Shown: one piece after another, positions 46,631 to 59,879 of the stretch
Position numbering within the stretch: position 1 is the stretch's first letter
Layout: the number at the start of each line of letters is the position of its first letter
NCBI RefSeq assembly: GCF_000340215.1
Contig: NW_006921532.1
Location: 587,844 to 651,843, forward strand
Direction: 5' to 3'
Source: Pseudocercospora fijiensis CIRAD86
Taxonomy: Eukaryota; Ascomycota; Dothideomycetes; Mycosphaerellales; Mycosphaerellaceae
DNA length: 64,000 bases
Program-made: the position numbers and the translations under genes
Notes under the pieces: model-generated
Seen by the model: the letters and a program-made list of their open reading frames with translations, nothing else
Told to the model about the DNA's origin: nothing
The model's database searches: none

Positions 46631-49600
46631 AGTGCTCGAAGCGATAGCGAGTATAATATAACGACTACCTATACCTACTACGTAGGTTAAGGTAATAATG
46701 CTATCGTAAGTATTATTACTAGAGGCGGGTCTACCCGAACTAACTAATTAGAACGCGAGTCTAATGCTACCCCGGGGGTGTTATTACGAATCTAACGTTT
46801 TCGCCGGCGTTATAAATTAGGACTACTAGCTATATACCTATCGACTTAAGGAAACTTCTAAAGAAGTTTACGCGCTATTTTATTGCGCTAATCTCTAAGC
46901 CTAGCGATAAAGAGAGCGAGCTCGGGTTCGATAATCGATTAGTATATATACCCTATATAAGAGAGTAGCTAACAAGATTAAGCCTATAAAGGGTAGCGTA
47001 TATATTACCGATAGGTCTAATCCTAGCGGAAATCCTAACTAGCGACAAAAGTGCCTTAATTAGGAGGCGACACTACTACCTAGGGATAGTCCGTACGATT
47101 AGAAATACATTACTAAAAAGTTTTCTACTATCCCTAGGGGGTTAAGGCTAATAGAGGAGAGGCTTGCGAAAATCAAACCTAGTATCGAGCTTTCGGATCG
47201 TAAACTAGAGTTGCTACACGAGCTTCTATATAATCGCGAGGCCGTATTAGTATATAACTTTACTTACCTAGGCAGAATAAATCCGGAGGTTGCCCCTCCG
47301 TAGAGGATCCGAACGATCGAATATAAGCCTTAGGCCTACCTAGGTTTTAAGTTAAACCTAAGCTTACGAGGTATAGTTAAGGACATAATACGACAGCGTA
47401 TAAAGGCTAGTACCTTAGAACCTTCCTATGCCTCGTATCGCAATCTATACTTCCTAGTTTAGAAGAAGACAGCTCCTAGGGAACTAAAGAAGTACCGCCT
47501 AATTAACGCTATATAAAAGTTTAATACAGTTACGATTAGAGATACTAACCTTCCTCCGGAGACTAATAGGTTCTCGGAAGCCTTTGCTAACTGTATTGTA
47601 GCCTTACTAGTTAACGTTTTCTCGGGCTACGACTAAATTCCTCTCTACCCTAATAGCTAGGACCTTACTAGTTTCGAGACACCTCTTAGGCTATATAGGC
47701 AAACTACCCTTCCCTAAGGGGCAACTAACTCCGTAGCCTAGTTCGTTCGTATTATAAACTAAGTCCTCGCGGCCTATATCTCCTATATAGCGATGCCTTT
47801 CCTCGACGATATCGGTATTAAGGGCCCTAAAACTAGGTACGATAATAAAGAAGTAGAGCCTAGTATCCGTAGGTTCTTTCTCGAATACATTTAGAACCTC
47901 GATAGTATCCTCTACGACCTAGAGCGAGCTAACCTAACGGTGTATAGGGAGAAGCTTTAGCTCCTATACAAACGAATAAACATTGTCGGGTTTGTAACCG
48001 ATAAGAACGGCCGCTATCCTAATAATACATAGGTCCTAAAGATAGTATCCTAGCCGGATCCTACCTATTAGAAGGATGTCCGAACCTAGCTTAGAGTAGT
48101 CTCCTACTTCCGTATCTAGGTCGAGAACTTTACCTTAGTATATAAGCCCTTATATACCTTGCTTAAGAAGGATACTAAATTCGAATAGACCTCCGTTTAC
48201 TAAGCGGCTAAGGATACGGTAACTAAGGCGCTCGTTAGCGTACCTATACTAACATCTATTAACTACTTAGAGGGTGCGGGTTTAATAGTTGTTGCTATCG
48301 ACTCGAGCGGGGAAGGCTATAGCGAGATACTAATATAGTATAACCGTAAGGAGCTATCCTTGCGTTATCCTATTAGGTACGACTCCGGACTATAGAAACC
48401 GATCGAGGCCCGATATAATGCTAGTAAGCGAGAATGCCTTAGAGTCTATAAGGCTCTAAAGAAGTTCCGACTATAGCTCTTTAGTATGTTCTTTCGCTTA
48501 GAAATCGATACTTAGACGCTAGTCTATTAGCTTAACCGTATAGCCTCCGACCTACTAAACTCTACGATAGCTCGGTAGGTTGCCTAGAGCTATTTGTTTA
48601 ATTTCGACGTCTTCTACGTTCCTAGCAAGAAGTATACTAGACCGGATAGCCTTTCTAGAAGGCCCGCTATAGAAGAGGATATCGCCGAGATAATAGAAGA
48701 AGAGGATGTCGATATAGTAATTAACCGTACCTTCTTCGCTACCTTCTATATTAATACTATACTAGCGATTACTAGGCCTACTACCGACGACTAACCTAGC
48801 GACTAACCTAGTAACTAGCCCGACGAGAGCCCTACTACTAATAATAACGACTAGGCTAAAGCTAAGGCGGATAAACTAGAGAGGGATAATATCCTTAATA
48901 GGGTCTACTCCGACGACTCCTATTATATCGCCTACTTCCTAACCTATACGAAGAGAGCGCCTAGCCTATTAAAGAGTTAATACCGTCGGGTTATTTGCTA
49001 TTCTTAACGATTCCTAGTTAAAGATCGAATCCTTTAGCGATAAGCGATAGTTAATACACCTCTCTAGCGTATTATTAACGACCTAGCAGCCCGATAAGAG
49101 ATCCTTCGTTCTATTTACGATAAGCTCGGCTACCGAGCGGCGGAGGGTACCTTCGATATCCTTCGTTAGCGGTACTAGTAGGATAGCGTATAGGCTAATG
49201 TCTCTCGCTACTATAAGAGCTGTCCTAAGTGCAATTTTAGGAATAGCTACCGTCGGCTAGGCGAGTTGCGTATCCCCGCTACCTAATTAGTTAGTAAGCG
49301 ATAGTATAGTAATAGGGTTTATCTAAGCCGGAATAATAGCCTCTATATTATTCGGGAAGGTCTTTCTCGATAGCCTAAAGCCTATTATTTCTATAAGGGC
49401 TACGGTGCTATTAATACTCGTAATATAGCTACCTTCCTATTTAAGGATCTGTTTTGCCGCTAGGGAATACCTTACGAGATTATCTTAGACAACGCTACGA
49501 ACAATATAGCTAAAGAAGTTTAAGCGCTACTTGTTTCGTATAGGGCGAAGAACGTTCGCATCTCCCTATACTATCCCTAGTCGAATGCTATTATTAAGCG

Positions 49601-50510
49601 TAGCTATCGGTCTTTAATTAATACCCTATCTAAGATAACTAATAGAGGGGATAGGTCCGTTCCTATCTCTACCCGCGTTCTAGCCCTTCTCTAGGCGGAT
49701 CGAACTACTATTATCGATACGACTAGACTTACGCTAGTAGAGCTTATAATTAGGAGGGACGCCGTTCTTCCTATTAAGTTGTCCTATCGTACGTATAGCG
49801 TTTACGATTAGGGGTCTGTTCGTACGAGGGTAGATCTTCTTACCTTACGGGCTAAGGCTCTTAAGGATATAACTACGACTTCTTAGGAGGGTCTTACTCG
49901 ATAACGGCGCCTTCGTAAAGAGGCTAAGTAGTATTTTGATAACTATAATGCTATTAATTAGGAACCTCTAAAGGTTAGCGATATAGTCCTCCTATACCGG
50001 TCCGAGTTAGAGTATAGTTACTCCTATAAGCTAGCCTTTAAATAGAAAGGGCCTTATAGAGTGTAGGAGGTCCTTTACGATAGTTCTACGTACTATCTTT
50101 AGGAACTTAATAGTGCTACCTTGAAGTACTCGCACCCTAGGGCTAACCTAAAGAAGGTCGTCGAATTAAGAGAGCCTGCCCGCCCTCCCCCGACTAAGGA
50201 GGAAGTTAATACCTCTATAGACCCTCTACCGACCTTAGATACCTATCGAGAGGAGGATCCTACCGCGATTTTAGATCCTATTCTGCCCGACAACTATACG
50301 TATCCCTAGATACGTCTTAGTGAGCTATTAGGAATAACTTATAAAGAAAGGGAGGGTTATATACGTATTAATTACGCGTAGAGCATTTCCGATATTAATT
50401 CCGATAGTAAACTAGACTTCTAGCTATCTAACTCTAACTCCGAAGAGGAACTCGACTAGTCTAGCGACGAAGACCGCCTAGAATTATAGCTAGATCCCGA
50501 GACTAAATAA
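46510..50510 (+). pseudogene. C2 pol: RT, RNase H, integrase
   Basis: Same order as C1 pol. RT F-L-D-D at 47799-47810 is intact. A clean frame at 48594-48794 covers the RNase H to integrase link and one at 50121-50309 the integrase C-terminus. The third integrase acidic residue reads Lys (I-I-K-R). Stop TAA at 50508-50510. The overlap with gag-protease at its 5' end is inferred from C1. Confidence 0.88.
46762..46786. repeat. C2 palindrome 2 (between protease and RT)
   Basis: Arms TAATGCTACCCC and GGGGTGTTATTA, with TG kept on both sides of the centre. Confidence 0.77.
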
Positions 50511-50744
50511 TTACTTATCTTTCCCTACCTCTACTACGTTGTTTTCCTTACCTTCTCCGCGCTATTAATATAGTGCCGCCCTATAGCTTTAGTCCTTACT
50601 ACTTATTCCTACGGTGTTAATACTTATAGTTATTACCCTCTTTTGCTTTTACTTTGTCTATTGTTTTGCTCTTTAACCTTCGAGATATTGCTATAACCTT
50701 ATTCCTTTGCTCTTGTTTCCTTAGATAGAACTATACGAGGCGTG

Positions 50745-50781
50745 TTTTCCTAATAATACCCCGGGGGTAGTATTAGGAAAA
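50745..50781. repeat. C2 palindrome 3 (after pol)
   Basis: The longest pairing of the set: arms TTTTCCTAATAATACCCC and GGGGTAGTATTAGGAAAA, about 18 bases each. Confidence 0.84.
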
Positions 50782-51193
50782 TAGCCGAACCTAACCCTTT
50801 ACCCTTCTAGGACTACTTCCCTCTAGATTCCTAGACTCTAGCGACTACCCTTAAGTAAAAACGATAACAAGGTACTCTACTAGAGGATGTTCCTGCTATA
50901 ATTAGTACTAGTTACGTAGGATACTAGGAAAGGGAGGATCCCTCCCCCTTCCTAGCTCTTAGATAGATATAGCAACCTAGGCCTATAGCCTCTAAGAATA
51001 GGGACCTTAGGCTATTAAGCTTAGTGTTTAGAAGAGGAAAGAAGGTAAACGTATAGACTACCTTTACGTGCTTGCTAATGTAAAAGGTAATGCTGTGTCT
51101 ATAGCGGTAGTGCTATAGGCTAACGTACTAACGAATTAGCTACGCTAGGCCTAGGCGACTTGCTCCTCGTTACCGAGTATCTCTAGAGAAAAG

Positions 51194-51220
51194 CTAATAC
51201 TACCCCGGGGGTATTATTAG
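51194..51220. repeat. C2 palindrome 4 (before the extra gene)
   Basis: Arms CTAATACTACCCC and GGGGTATTATTAG, at the same distance from the extra gene as in C1. Confidence 0.78.
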
Positions 51221-51635
51221 TCCCGCTAGCTTTACTACTATAGATTTCTACTAAGGACTCGAACTAACTAGTTATATTTCGAGTGCGCGAGAATCTACGA
51301 TAGCTAAAGGTTAATAAAGGCGCGTAGTCGCTACTAGCAATTAGCTAGATCGATTGTTAAACTTTAGCCTGCCCTAATAACAAAGAGGTCTCGTATATAG
51401 CTTTACTTTTATATATAGCCGTTATCCGTTTGCTTTACTAGCGCGGAATATACGGACTACGTTACCTTCGTACTATATTTAAAGCGAGCTTCTTAAGCTC
51501 CTTCTTCTACTCGATTACTAACTAACTCGCCGCTGCCTAACTACCCCCCCTTCTATCTAAACCCTTTAATTATTATTATTAAGCAACGAACATACTTGTA
51601 AACACGTTTATAACCTACTTCCGCTTCGGTCGACT

Positions 51636-54373
51636 ATGTCTTCCGGCGCCCCGAATCCGCTAGGCGCTAGTAGTAGCACTATTAACCTAAGTCTAGCCGC
51701 CCTAGTTCTAATTAAAGCCCTATCCGATAGCGCCTTAGCTGCTATAACTAGCCTCGAGCACTACTTCTAGATCGTTACTGCCCTTAAAGACCCTTAAGAG
51801 AAGATCTAGAACGCTCGTACCCTACTACGCGTTATTAATAGGAATATTAAGAAGGCTACTATCCTAGTTGCGTATAGTATAAACGACTTGCGTTAGTCTA
51901 TTAGTAAGCGTATCTTTAAGCGCGAGGTTCTTAACGATATAGATATCGAACAAGCCTTTCCTATCGTCTATAGCCTTAAAACAGCCGGCACCTAGATTCG
52001 TTTACGCTTTAAGACCCTCGACTAGGCCTTCGAATACTAGGGAGGACTAAGTAGTCTTCCTAAGAGCCTTATTAACTTCGCCTACAGTAGATAAGAGCGT
52101 ACTAAGTAGGTCTCTTCGTTTGTTAACAAGTATAAGGTCCGTCGTTAAGGCGCTAAGTATCTTTCCTATACTATAATCTATCGCGTATCTACCGCTAGTA
52201 AGAAGGTAGGCAAGTAGCTACTTAACTTGTCCTTTGCGCTTAACGACTTTACGATAGCCTACTAGAAGAAGCACTACGATGCGATTATCTAGGTCGATCT
52301 TAACGTATAGATAACTAAGGATCTACTAAAAGAGAAGGGCTATCGTATTAATAGTATAGGCTTTATTATTAAGGGTTAAGAGGCTCCTATCGTTAATGTC
52401 CTTAAACGTAAGGCTCTTCGCTAGAAACCGAGGCCGATACGGCTACTAGTCTTGCGCTCGCTATAGAAATGTAGGCTAAAGATCGTCGCTCGACCCGCAA
52501 CCGTAAGGTCCTTTAAGAAGTTTAAAACAAGCGCGCTAAGGCCGAAGTAGCGCGTAAGAAGGCATTATACGCTCGCTAGGCCCTCCGTAAGGCTACTAAG
52601 AAGTATAGCGCTCCTTCTAGTACCGACTATAGTACTAACTATAGTACTAACTATAGTAACTCGAATATTAATATACTAGATATACTACTAGAAGATATCT
52701 CCTCCGAAGGCTCCTTTAGCGAGTATAGAGATAGAGGCCTCTCGCCGATCCTATTAACTAAGAACATCTATAGTTCTTATAAGGGCGACTCTATTACGTA
52801 CCTTATTACTAACATCGATATAGTTCCTAAAGCCGATATAGGTAAAGCTCCTACCGCCCTATCTATCTATTAATAGCTCGACGACCTTAGTAAGCTAGGT
52901 AAAGAGCGGTTTACTATATATACTAACTATATTAAGAAGGCTACTAAGGTCTATAGTCTCTATACTAGTACTAAGGCGAGTGTCCTCGTCGGTCGCCTAT
53001 TAAAGATTAGTCGCAAGGTTGCTAATTAGGATACCTTTACTACCCTTAAGACTAGTTATACTAACTAGTTTCCTAGACGTCCTACTACCGCCCCGACCTC
53101 CCTAGGACTCTATATATTTAACCCTACTAGTACTATTACTCGCGATCTTACGCTAACTAAGCGTCGGTATAAGTTAATTACTAGTATTCTTAGATAAGGT
53201 ACCTCCTTCGACCGCTTTCGTTAGACTAGTAATACTATCTTCCCTCGAGTCTTCGGTTAGATATAGTCGCTTCGTAGAGCGTACCTTCCTCTTATCGTCG
53301 ACCTAATATAGGAGGAGTTTCGTATATTCTTTTAGTATATACGTAAACTGCCTAAGTCTAAGTAGGAAGGCTGTAATACCCTTTAAACCTATAGAGTAAG
53401 TAACTAAATCGTCCGTTAGTATCCCGCCTTATAGCTCTTAGCCGTTACCCTTCGACCTAATTATATATACGAGCTTATCTCCGTCTCTAAGCCTACTAAG
53501 TACTTTAAGGTAGGTAATAGCGGTTATAAGAACTACCCTACTAAGGAGACTTCTCGTCTCGGATAAGATATAGTTAAGCTCGTAGCTAGTAAGGGTACTA
53601 GCTATCTACGTATTAAGGTTTCTCTTATATCTAAAGATAAGACCGCCTATTTAACTATTATCGAGGGTATATACGAACTAGAGGTCTTCGAGAACTAGGT
53701 TAAGAAGCTTAATACTCGTAGCCTAGTTCTACTAAACAAGATTAGTAAGCTTACTAACAAGTACCTTACTAACGACGACCTCGGCTATATATTCGATAGT
53801 TAGCCTAACGAAGGCGAGGTAGCTTAGTAGATCCTTAACTCTCTAAAGGAATACGAAGTCTCTATTTAGATACTATACCTTCCGTATAGCGATCTAAAGC
53901 CTAAGAGCGACCGTATATTAATCGACCTAGGCTACTCTCGTATAATTAACGGTACTAAGATTAAGGGCTACGATAACTTAACCGTCGCTAAGGTTGCTAA
54001 GGCGTACCGCAATCTAACCGCCCTTCTAGGTTCTAATATCTTCGTACCGTTCGCCTTCCCTACCGCTATCTTAGTCGAAGGCCTTAGTTATATTTCCGAT
54101 ACCCTAGTCGGTAGAATTCCTTAGTTAAGTTACGTTGTTTAGAACGAAGTTAAATAAGTCCTCTAGTTTAGTAAGAAGGAGCTTAAGGACTATCTACGCG
54201 AGTAGAAGAAGGCTATATAGAACAAGGCTACTAACCTCCTCGTTAATTAAGCTTACTTCGAGGTAGAGTACTTTAGCGCTAATAGCTTTAATATCTACGG
54301 AGGAGTTTAGGATAGCCGACTAGCTAATAAGGTTATTGCTAGTAAGGATTACGGTATATTAAAGTAGTAGTAA
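51636..54373 (+). pseudogene. C2 extra gene, unknown function, frameshifted
   Basis: Starts at ATG 51636-51638 (M-S-S-G-A-P-N-P-L-G-A) and ends at TAA 54371-54373. The length is not a multiple of three: there is a one-base deletion near 52420 compared with C1, and a short tandem duplication near 52625-52665 (repeated N-Y-S-T). Otherwise it aligns with the C1 and C3 copies along its whole length. Function unknown, as for those. Confidence 0.78.
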
Positions 54374-54431
54374 GTTAGTATAGTAGATTAGATACTTAGG
54401 AAGTTGTTTTTATATATTAATAGAATCTAGG

Positions 54432-54457
54432 AATAATACTACCCCGGGGATATTATT
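54432..54457. repeat. C2 palindrome 5 (after the extra gene)
   Basis: AATAATACTACCCC against GGGGATATTATT, 60 bases after the stop; the right arm has one G to A change. Confidence 0.74.
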
Positions 54458-54569
54458 ACGAAGTCTCTAAAAGATAGCCTTAGCTAAGATACCTAAGGTT
54501 ACTATATAACTGTTTATTTTAAGCGCAAAATATAAAGTATATCTAGTTAGATATAAAGAAAGGGAGGGA

Positions 54570-54849
54570 TATTAGCTAGTAACCGGCCTTATATACCTAG
54601 GCTAAGTTTTAAGCCTATATAAGAGGCCTCCTTCTATATTATAGATAGAGTACTAACCTCGTATAGTATATTATTTATATTACACTTCTATAATGCCTAT
54701 ATTATAGGGCTCTAGTTATTAGCCTAAGCAACCGTCTTATTATCCTATTATACTAAATATAGATACCTATATTACTATAGGTTATATTACCCTCGGTAGC
54801 CTATACTATTACTACTAGTAGTAGTAGTAGTTTTAGTTTCCGTCCTTTA
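54570..54849 (+). repeat. C2 3' LTR, 280 bp
   Basis: Preceded by the purine tract AAAGAAAGGGAGGGA. Flanked on the right by GTAT and the resumed B integrase. Confidence 0.92.
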
Positions 54850-57750
54850 GTATTTGTGACTAGTAGTAGCTATAGCTAATAAGATAGAACGTTTTTATAA
54901 TACTAGGATAGCTAGCGGCGGAATAGTCGTAGTATATACGGATAATATTAGTATAGAGCGACTTATCCGTTTCTTTAGCTTCTAGTATATAAAGATAGTT
55001 ATAGTAGAATAGAAGGTTATTATTTTTAATCTTATAGTCTAAGGGAGATAATAGGAGATTATTAGGAGGGTCTACTCTATTATAGAGATATCCTTTTACT
55101 TACTAGAAAAGAGTATTCTTAATCGAAGTATCGCGAATTCGCTTAGTAATATTCTCGGTATCGATAAAGATCTCGGCGCTAAGAGTTTCTATAGCAAATA
55201 TAACCGTACTATTACTTATAGTATTAATACGGGCTTTTGTAAATTAAGGTTCGTCGTAACCCTTACCCTAACCCTAACCCTAAGGGTTATCGTCGTAAAA
55301 AACGTAAAAGTCGTAAAATTGTCCGTTTCTTCGAGAATTGTCGTAAAATTGTCCGTTTCTTCGAGAATTGCAATTATTTACCTTAGGGTTGCGTAACCCT
55401 AACCCTAACCCTAACCCTAAGGAGAAGATTTTATATACGGCGGATCGGAGGTCTATAGCTAGGTTATATAGCTTTAATACGAGCTAATAGTTATATTTAA
55501 TACGTAGGTTCTTAGCTAATAAAAGTAGGTTAGTAGAGCGGCGTATAAGCGAGTCTAGCTTAGCTCCTTATCTACTAAAATAGTATATAATCTCGAAATT
55601 AAACCTACTAAGGAATTTACTTTAGCGAGCTTAGCGGCGATTAAGTTACTTAGTAGATATATAGAACTATAGATTGCGGTAATTAGTAATAACTCGGATA
55701 GGCTTCTCGCTAAAGTAGTAATCCTCTAATTTAGATCTCTATAATTTAAAGGCTTTAATAATAGCGAGAAGCTCTTTATTATAGATCTCGTAGTTATATT
55801 TAGTAGGCGTTATCTTCTTCGAAAAGTAAGTAACGGGTTTCTATATACTATTAGTATATAGTTAAGATATAATACTAGTAGTAATATAATTAGAAGCGTC
55901 GGTCTCGATTATTATAAGTAGGTCTAGGTTATAATAAGCTAATACCGGTATAGAGATAAATATAGCTTTAAGTCGTTCGAAGGAGTCTTAGTAGGCTATC
56001 GTCTATACGAAGGATATATCTTTATATATTAGTAGGACTATAGGCTTAACGATATATATAAAGTTATAAATAAAGCGTCGATAGAAGTTTATAAAGCTAA
56101 GGAAGGACTATATATCTTTAATATTAGTAGGAATAGGCTAGTCGCGTACGGCTTCGATCTTCTTATCGTTTATATAAATACTATCGGTACTAATAACGAG
56201 GCCTAGGTACTTAACTATTATTACTTTAAACTCTAACTTTAATATATCGGCTTATAGGCCGGCTTTAAGAAGTACGTCTATTACTTAGTAAACGTAATAG
56301 CGATATTCTTCGATTAAATTAGAGTAGATAAGTATATTATTTAGATATATAGTATAGAATACGTCGAGGAAGGGTCGGAGAGCGTTATTAATATATTACT
56401 AAAAGGTTAATAGCGCGTTATAGAGCCCGAATAGTATAACCTTATATTCGAAGAGACTATAATAGATACGGAAGGCTATTTTCTACTTATAGCCTAGTTC
56501 GATACGAAGTTAATTAAAGGCCGAGATAATATCGAGTTTAGTATATATAACTACTTTACTTAATCGATCGAGTATCTCTTAAATAAGAGGGATAAAGTAT
56601 CTATTCTTTACTATAATCTCGTTTAGCTTACGATAGTCTACGTAGAACCGTAAACCTCTATCGGGTTTCTTAACAAATAGTACTAGCGAAGAGTACTATA
56701 AGGTTAATACTTAAATAAAGCCCTTATCGAGGTTATCCTTTAAATAGTTATATAGGACCTCTAATTCCTCGTATAATATACCGTAGAGCGGGCTATACGT
56801 CGTTTCCTTACCTTTAATAATATCGATATAGTAGTTCTATCTAAGTCGGTATAGTAGTAACTTCTTCGTATCCTCCTATAAGAATAATATTAGCCTACCG
56901 TAATAGTACTAAGGGACGTTTATCGGCCGGATTAATATACTTCTTCTTAGCTATCTCTTTTTCTATATCCTATAACAACGCGGCGAATAGGAATAACTCC
57001 TTCTTTCTTATTTACTAGTCGAAGACCTATACGCTTACTAGAGCTATAGTTATACCGGTAATATAGATAAGCGGTAGTAATAAGCGTTTCCGTACTAGTC
57101 GAGGTAGCGGAATTAGCGGAGGTAAGAGTAGAGATAAGAACTAAGTTAATACCGATCGGCGCGTAGGACAATCGCGCTATATATAGCACTTTCGTATCGA
57201 GTCGATAAGCTTTACTATATCGGTATCGTCCGATAGGTTATAAGCTAGTTATTATTAATAGTACTACGTTACTATAGGTTCGGCGTAAGCTAGCGTATCG
57301 TTATCTTCGCGGTCGGATAAGCTATAAGCGCGAACGATAGTATACGAGTCGTTATAATATTTCTTATAGTAATTAGAGTTAAACTATACTCGGTTAAGCT
57401 TCTAGTCGATACGAGGGTTATATTTGTTAAGCTACGGACGGCCGAGGATAATAGGATAATATCTTAATATAGTAAGGTAGAAGGCCCTATATTCGATATA
57501 GCTATTAATATTAATAGTCGCTCTAGTATACTAAATAACGTCTACTACGAAACTACCGTCGAAAGTAGTTAATCTACGTAGCTCCTTTAGGCTATAGATA
57601 GGAAGCTAGTATTAGTACGCGTAATATAAGTTAATAAAAGATAAACTAGTATAACCGTAATCGACTATTACTAATAATTAATATTCGGTATTCTGCCCTA
57701 CGTCTAATATACTAGACTAAGGTTTATTATAAGCCGTTAAAGTATAATAT
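54850..57750 (-). pseudogene. B pol, N-terminal part: protease, RT, RNase H, integrase zinc domain
   Basis: Minus strand. Protease at about 57690-57370: the site reads V-D-Y-G-Y-T at 57649-57663 where V-D-S/T-G-A-T is usual, and I-I-L-G-R-P follows. The clean frame 56947-57189 is the protease to RT link. RT at about 56960-56180; its catalytic box reads Y-L-N-N at 56336-56347, both Asp lost. RNase H at about 55990-55640, E-T-D-A-S present. The frame is then broken by the telomere-repeat insert and resumes as the integrase zinc domain down to 54850, where C2 sits. Confidence 0.88.
55257..55422. repeat. Telomere-repeat insert with a 30-bp tandem duplication
   Basis: Two blocks of CCCTAA units (55257-55286 and 55394-55422) flank about 107 bases that contain a perfect 30-bp tandem duplication (55311-55340 and 55341-55370). 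Inverted TTAGGG units abut each block (55281-55290 and 55383-55390). It breaks the B pol frame between RNase H and integrase. Its middle part keeps CA and TG words, unlike everything around it, so it entered after the main RIP event or escaped it. It looks like telomeric or subtelomeric DNA captured at a break. Confidence 0.75.
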
Positions 57751-57859
57751 AAGACGAGATATTAATTATCGCCCTCGGGTATAATACTTCCTAATAATAC
57801 TAATAAACTAATCTATAAATCTTTCTACTATCGATATTTCCTTCTATAATAGTAGCCTA

Positions 57860-59850
57860 GGTTCTTCGGTAATAACGGTATAGGTAACTCTATCGGTATA
57901 GGCTCTTAAACGCGACTTTGTCTAAGAGCTATACTTTTCTCTTCTTATCGCTACTATAAGCGTCTTTATTATTAGTAGGAGGTAGATCGGCTAGAGCGGC
58001 GGCGGCGATACTAAAGGCGGAGACATTAGTATTTAGGCGATTGCTATAGCCTTAAGCGCGGCGGATAAGCTCTAGATAGATAGTATCGGAGTAGACGTAA
58101 TTGCTACTATAGAAGCGATATAGTCCTTCGCAGCGGCGACGATCTCTCTCTTCGAGCGTTATATAGCGACGATTACCCTAATCCTAACCCTAACCCTAAC
58201 CCTAAGTAGCGGAGAGGTCTATAGCGTCTAGGTTACGGATAGTCGTAGTCGTAGTAGTAGTAGTACCGTTACTATTCGCCGAGGTAAACTATCCTTAGTT
58301 ATTATATAGAATAGTATATTCTTATAGAGGGTATCTATTACTAGAGCCGCTAGCGTTATTACTATAGCTACGGCTAGTATTAGGGCCTTAGTTAGCGGTA
58401 CTACTAGATCCTAGCCTAGTATTGTTACGATTGCTTTCTATACGGTACTAATAGAGCTAGTTATCGATAATAGTTAGTCGGCGATAGAGTAACGAAAAGT
58501 TAGTAGGCTTATTATATATATTGCTGAGCGCTACCTTTAATTTGGAAGACAAGCTGCGCTTAAGGGTATTAACTTAAGCTCGGCCTTTATAACTAAGTAA
58601 GGCGTTAAGTCGATTAAACTCTACGAGATAGTAAGCAAATTCCTTATTCTTCTACTTTAAGTTGTCTATCTTATAGCTAGTAGTAGCGACCTCGTTAGGG
58701 TTACCGAAGGCGTTAACTAACAGGTTACGGAAGTCGTTAAGGTCGTTAAAGTCTATAATTACGCCGTATTCGTTATAACGGATATATAGTTAGACTATAG
58801 AATAGGCCTTGCCGATAGTACGACTATACGTGTATATTAGTCGGTCCTATAGCGTTAGAAAGCGATTATTATTAATTGTTAACTTAATCGTAAGCTTAGT
58901 AAGGAAGGGTTTTAGCTTTTTACGGTCTCTATCGTATTTCTCGGGGTCTAGATACTTCTCGCTCTTACTATATCTAGTATAGTTATTATTATCGTCGATG
59001 CTACGGTTAAATCGAGAACGTCGGAGAGGCTTAGGTTAGTCGCGAAAGGTAAAGGGGTCGAGAGGTTAACGGAATAGAAGTCGGCTATTATCTAATATAA
59101 GTCCTCGACCGATTAGATTATATAATAAAGACGCTTCGGCGTCGCGACGAGCGCGAGCGGCTTATTTACTAGCTCGTCGGGCGATATCTTCTACGGAAGA
59201 CTATTATTATTATAGGCGAGCGACCTACTAAGCTAGGTTATTACGCTACTATTACGTAATAACTAAGGAGTTATATACTAAATCGGCGGCTCGACGCTAG
59301 TATTCTACTTTAGTCCGAGCCTATACTAGCTCGCTATTAAGATAAGTATTAGTCTTATAATAAGCTTGTTATATCTATTCTAATATCTCTACCTCTTACT
59401 AGTATTACTAACGAAGTATAGCTACTAACTAATGTAGCTTAGTTATACGCTAGAAGATATATTTAGTAGCCTTCTACTCGTTTACCCTATTAAAGAACTA
59501 ATAGAAGTCTTAGAGGCTACTAGGTAGCGGCTATCGTAGTACGCTATCGATATCGGCGAGACTAGGTCGTAGACCTTGCGGTAGTTATAGTAGTTCTAGT
59601 GCACCGTTTAATAGGGCCCTAGCTGTTTCTATATAGTTAGGCGTATTCGTATATTCTAAGCCGCTACCGCGATTAGTAGGCGGTCTTAAAGGATCTATAG
59701 CGAATCGGCGGTATTACTACGGTCGGGTAGCTTACTATACCTAATATAGATTAGTATATAGGTCTATTAGCACTGTCGTATAATAGGGAGCGTAGAAGGG
59801 CGATAGCGATCGCTAGCGGCGTAATTCCTTATATAGGCGTACGCGATAGT
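57860..59850 (-). pseudogene. B gag
   Basis: The frame reads K-L-K-P-F-L-T-K-L and N-E-F-G/N-E-Y-G-V-like blocks, then L-N-D-F-R-N-L-L-V-N-A-F-G-N-P and N-K-E-F-A-Y-Y-L-V-E-F-N-R-L at about 58600-58760, the retrotransposon Gag core. A Thr run follows at about 58240-58262 and a zinc-knuckle remnant at about 58088-58127, where C and H positions read Tyr. A Gln-Gly repeat between them is the pseudo-telomere at 58173-58205. The first part (59850-59300) is a long Ala/Arg-rich region without clear motifs; the start is not resolved. Confidence 0.78.
58173..58205. repeat. RIP-made pseudo-telomere repeat inside B gag
   Basis: Looks like (CCCTAA)n but, on the minus coding strand and in the gag frame, each unit is TAG-GGT (one is TAG-GAT). 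Undoing one CpA change per unit gives CAG-GGT, a Gln-Gly dipeptide repeat in the low-complexity part of Gag. It sits in frame with flanking gag codons and adds no frame break. Confidence 0.72.
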
Positions 59851-59879
59851 ACCTATAACGTTATCGTAGGTAATAAAGG

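Larger units (their letters stand above)
50511..51635 (+). other. C2 spacer between pol and the extra gene
   Basis: Counterpart of C1 21138-22270, with palindromes 3 and 4. No gene is seen. A run of C lies near 51543-51550. Confidence 0.65.
30306..54849 (+). mobile_element. Element C copy C2, split by C3
   Basis: LTRs of 280 bp at 30306-30585 and 54570-54849. Flanks are ATAT on the left and GTAT on the right, a 4-bp duplication with one RIP-type change. Without C3 it is 12.28 kb, the same as C1. It interrupts the integrase of B between its zinc domain and its core. C3 sits in its gag. Confidence 0.93.

Noticed and set aside
58173..58205. Telomere array suggesting a chromosome end or break repair
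   Set aside because: It is in frame with gag and explained by RIP of CAGGGT codons. The insert at 55257-55422 is a better candidate for real telomere DNA.
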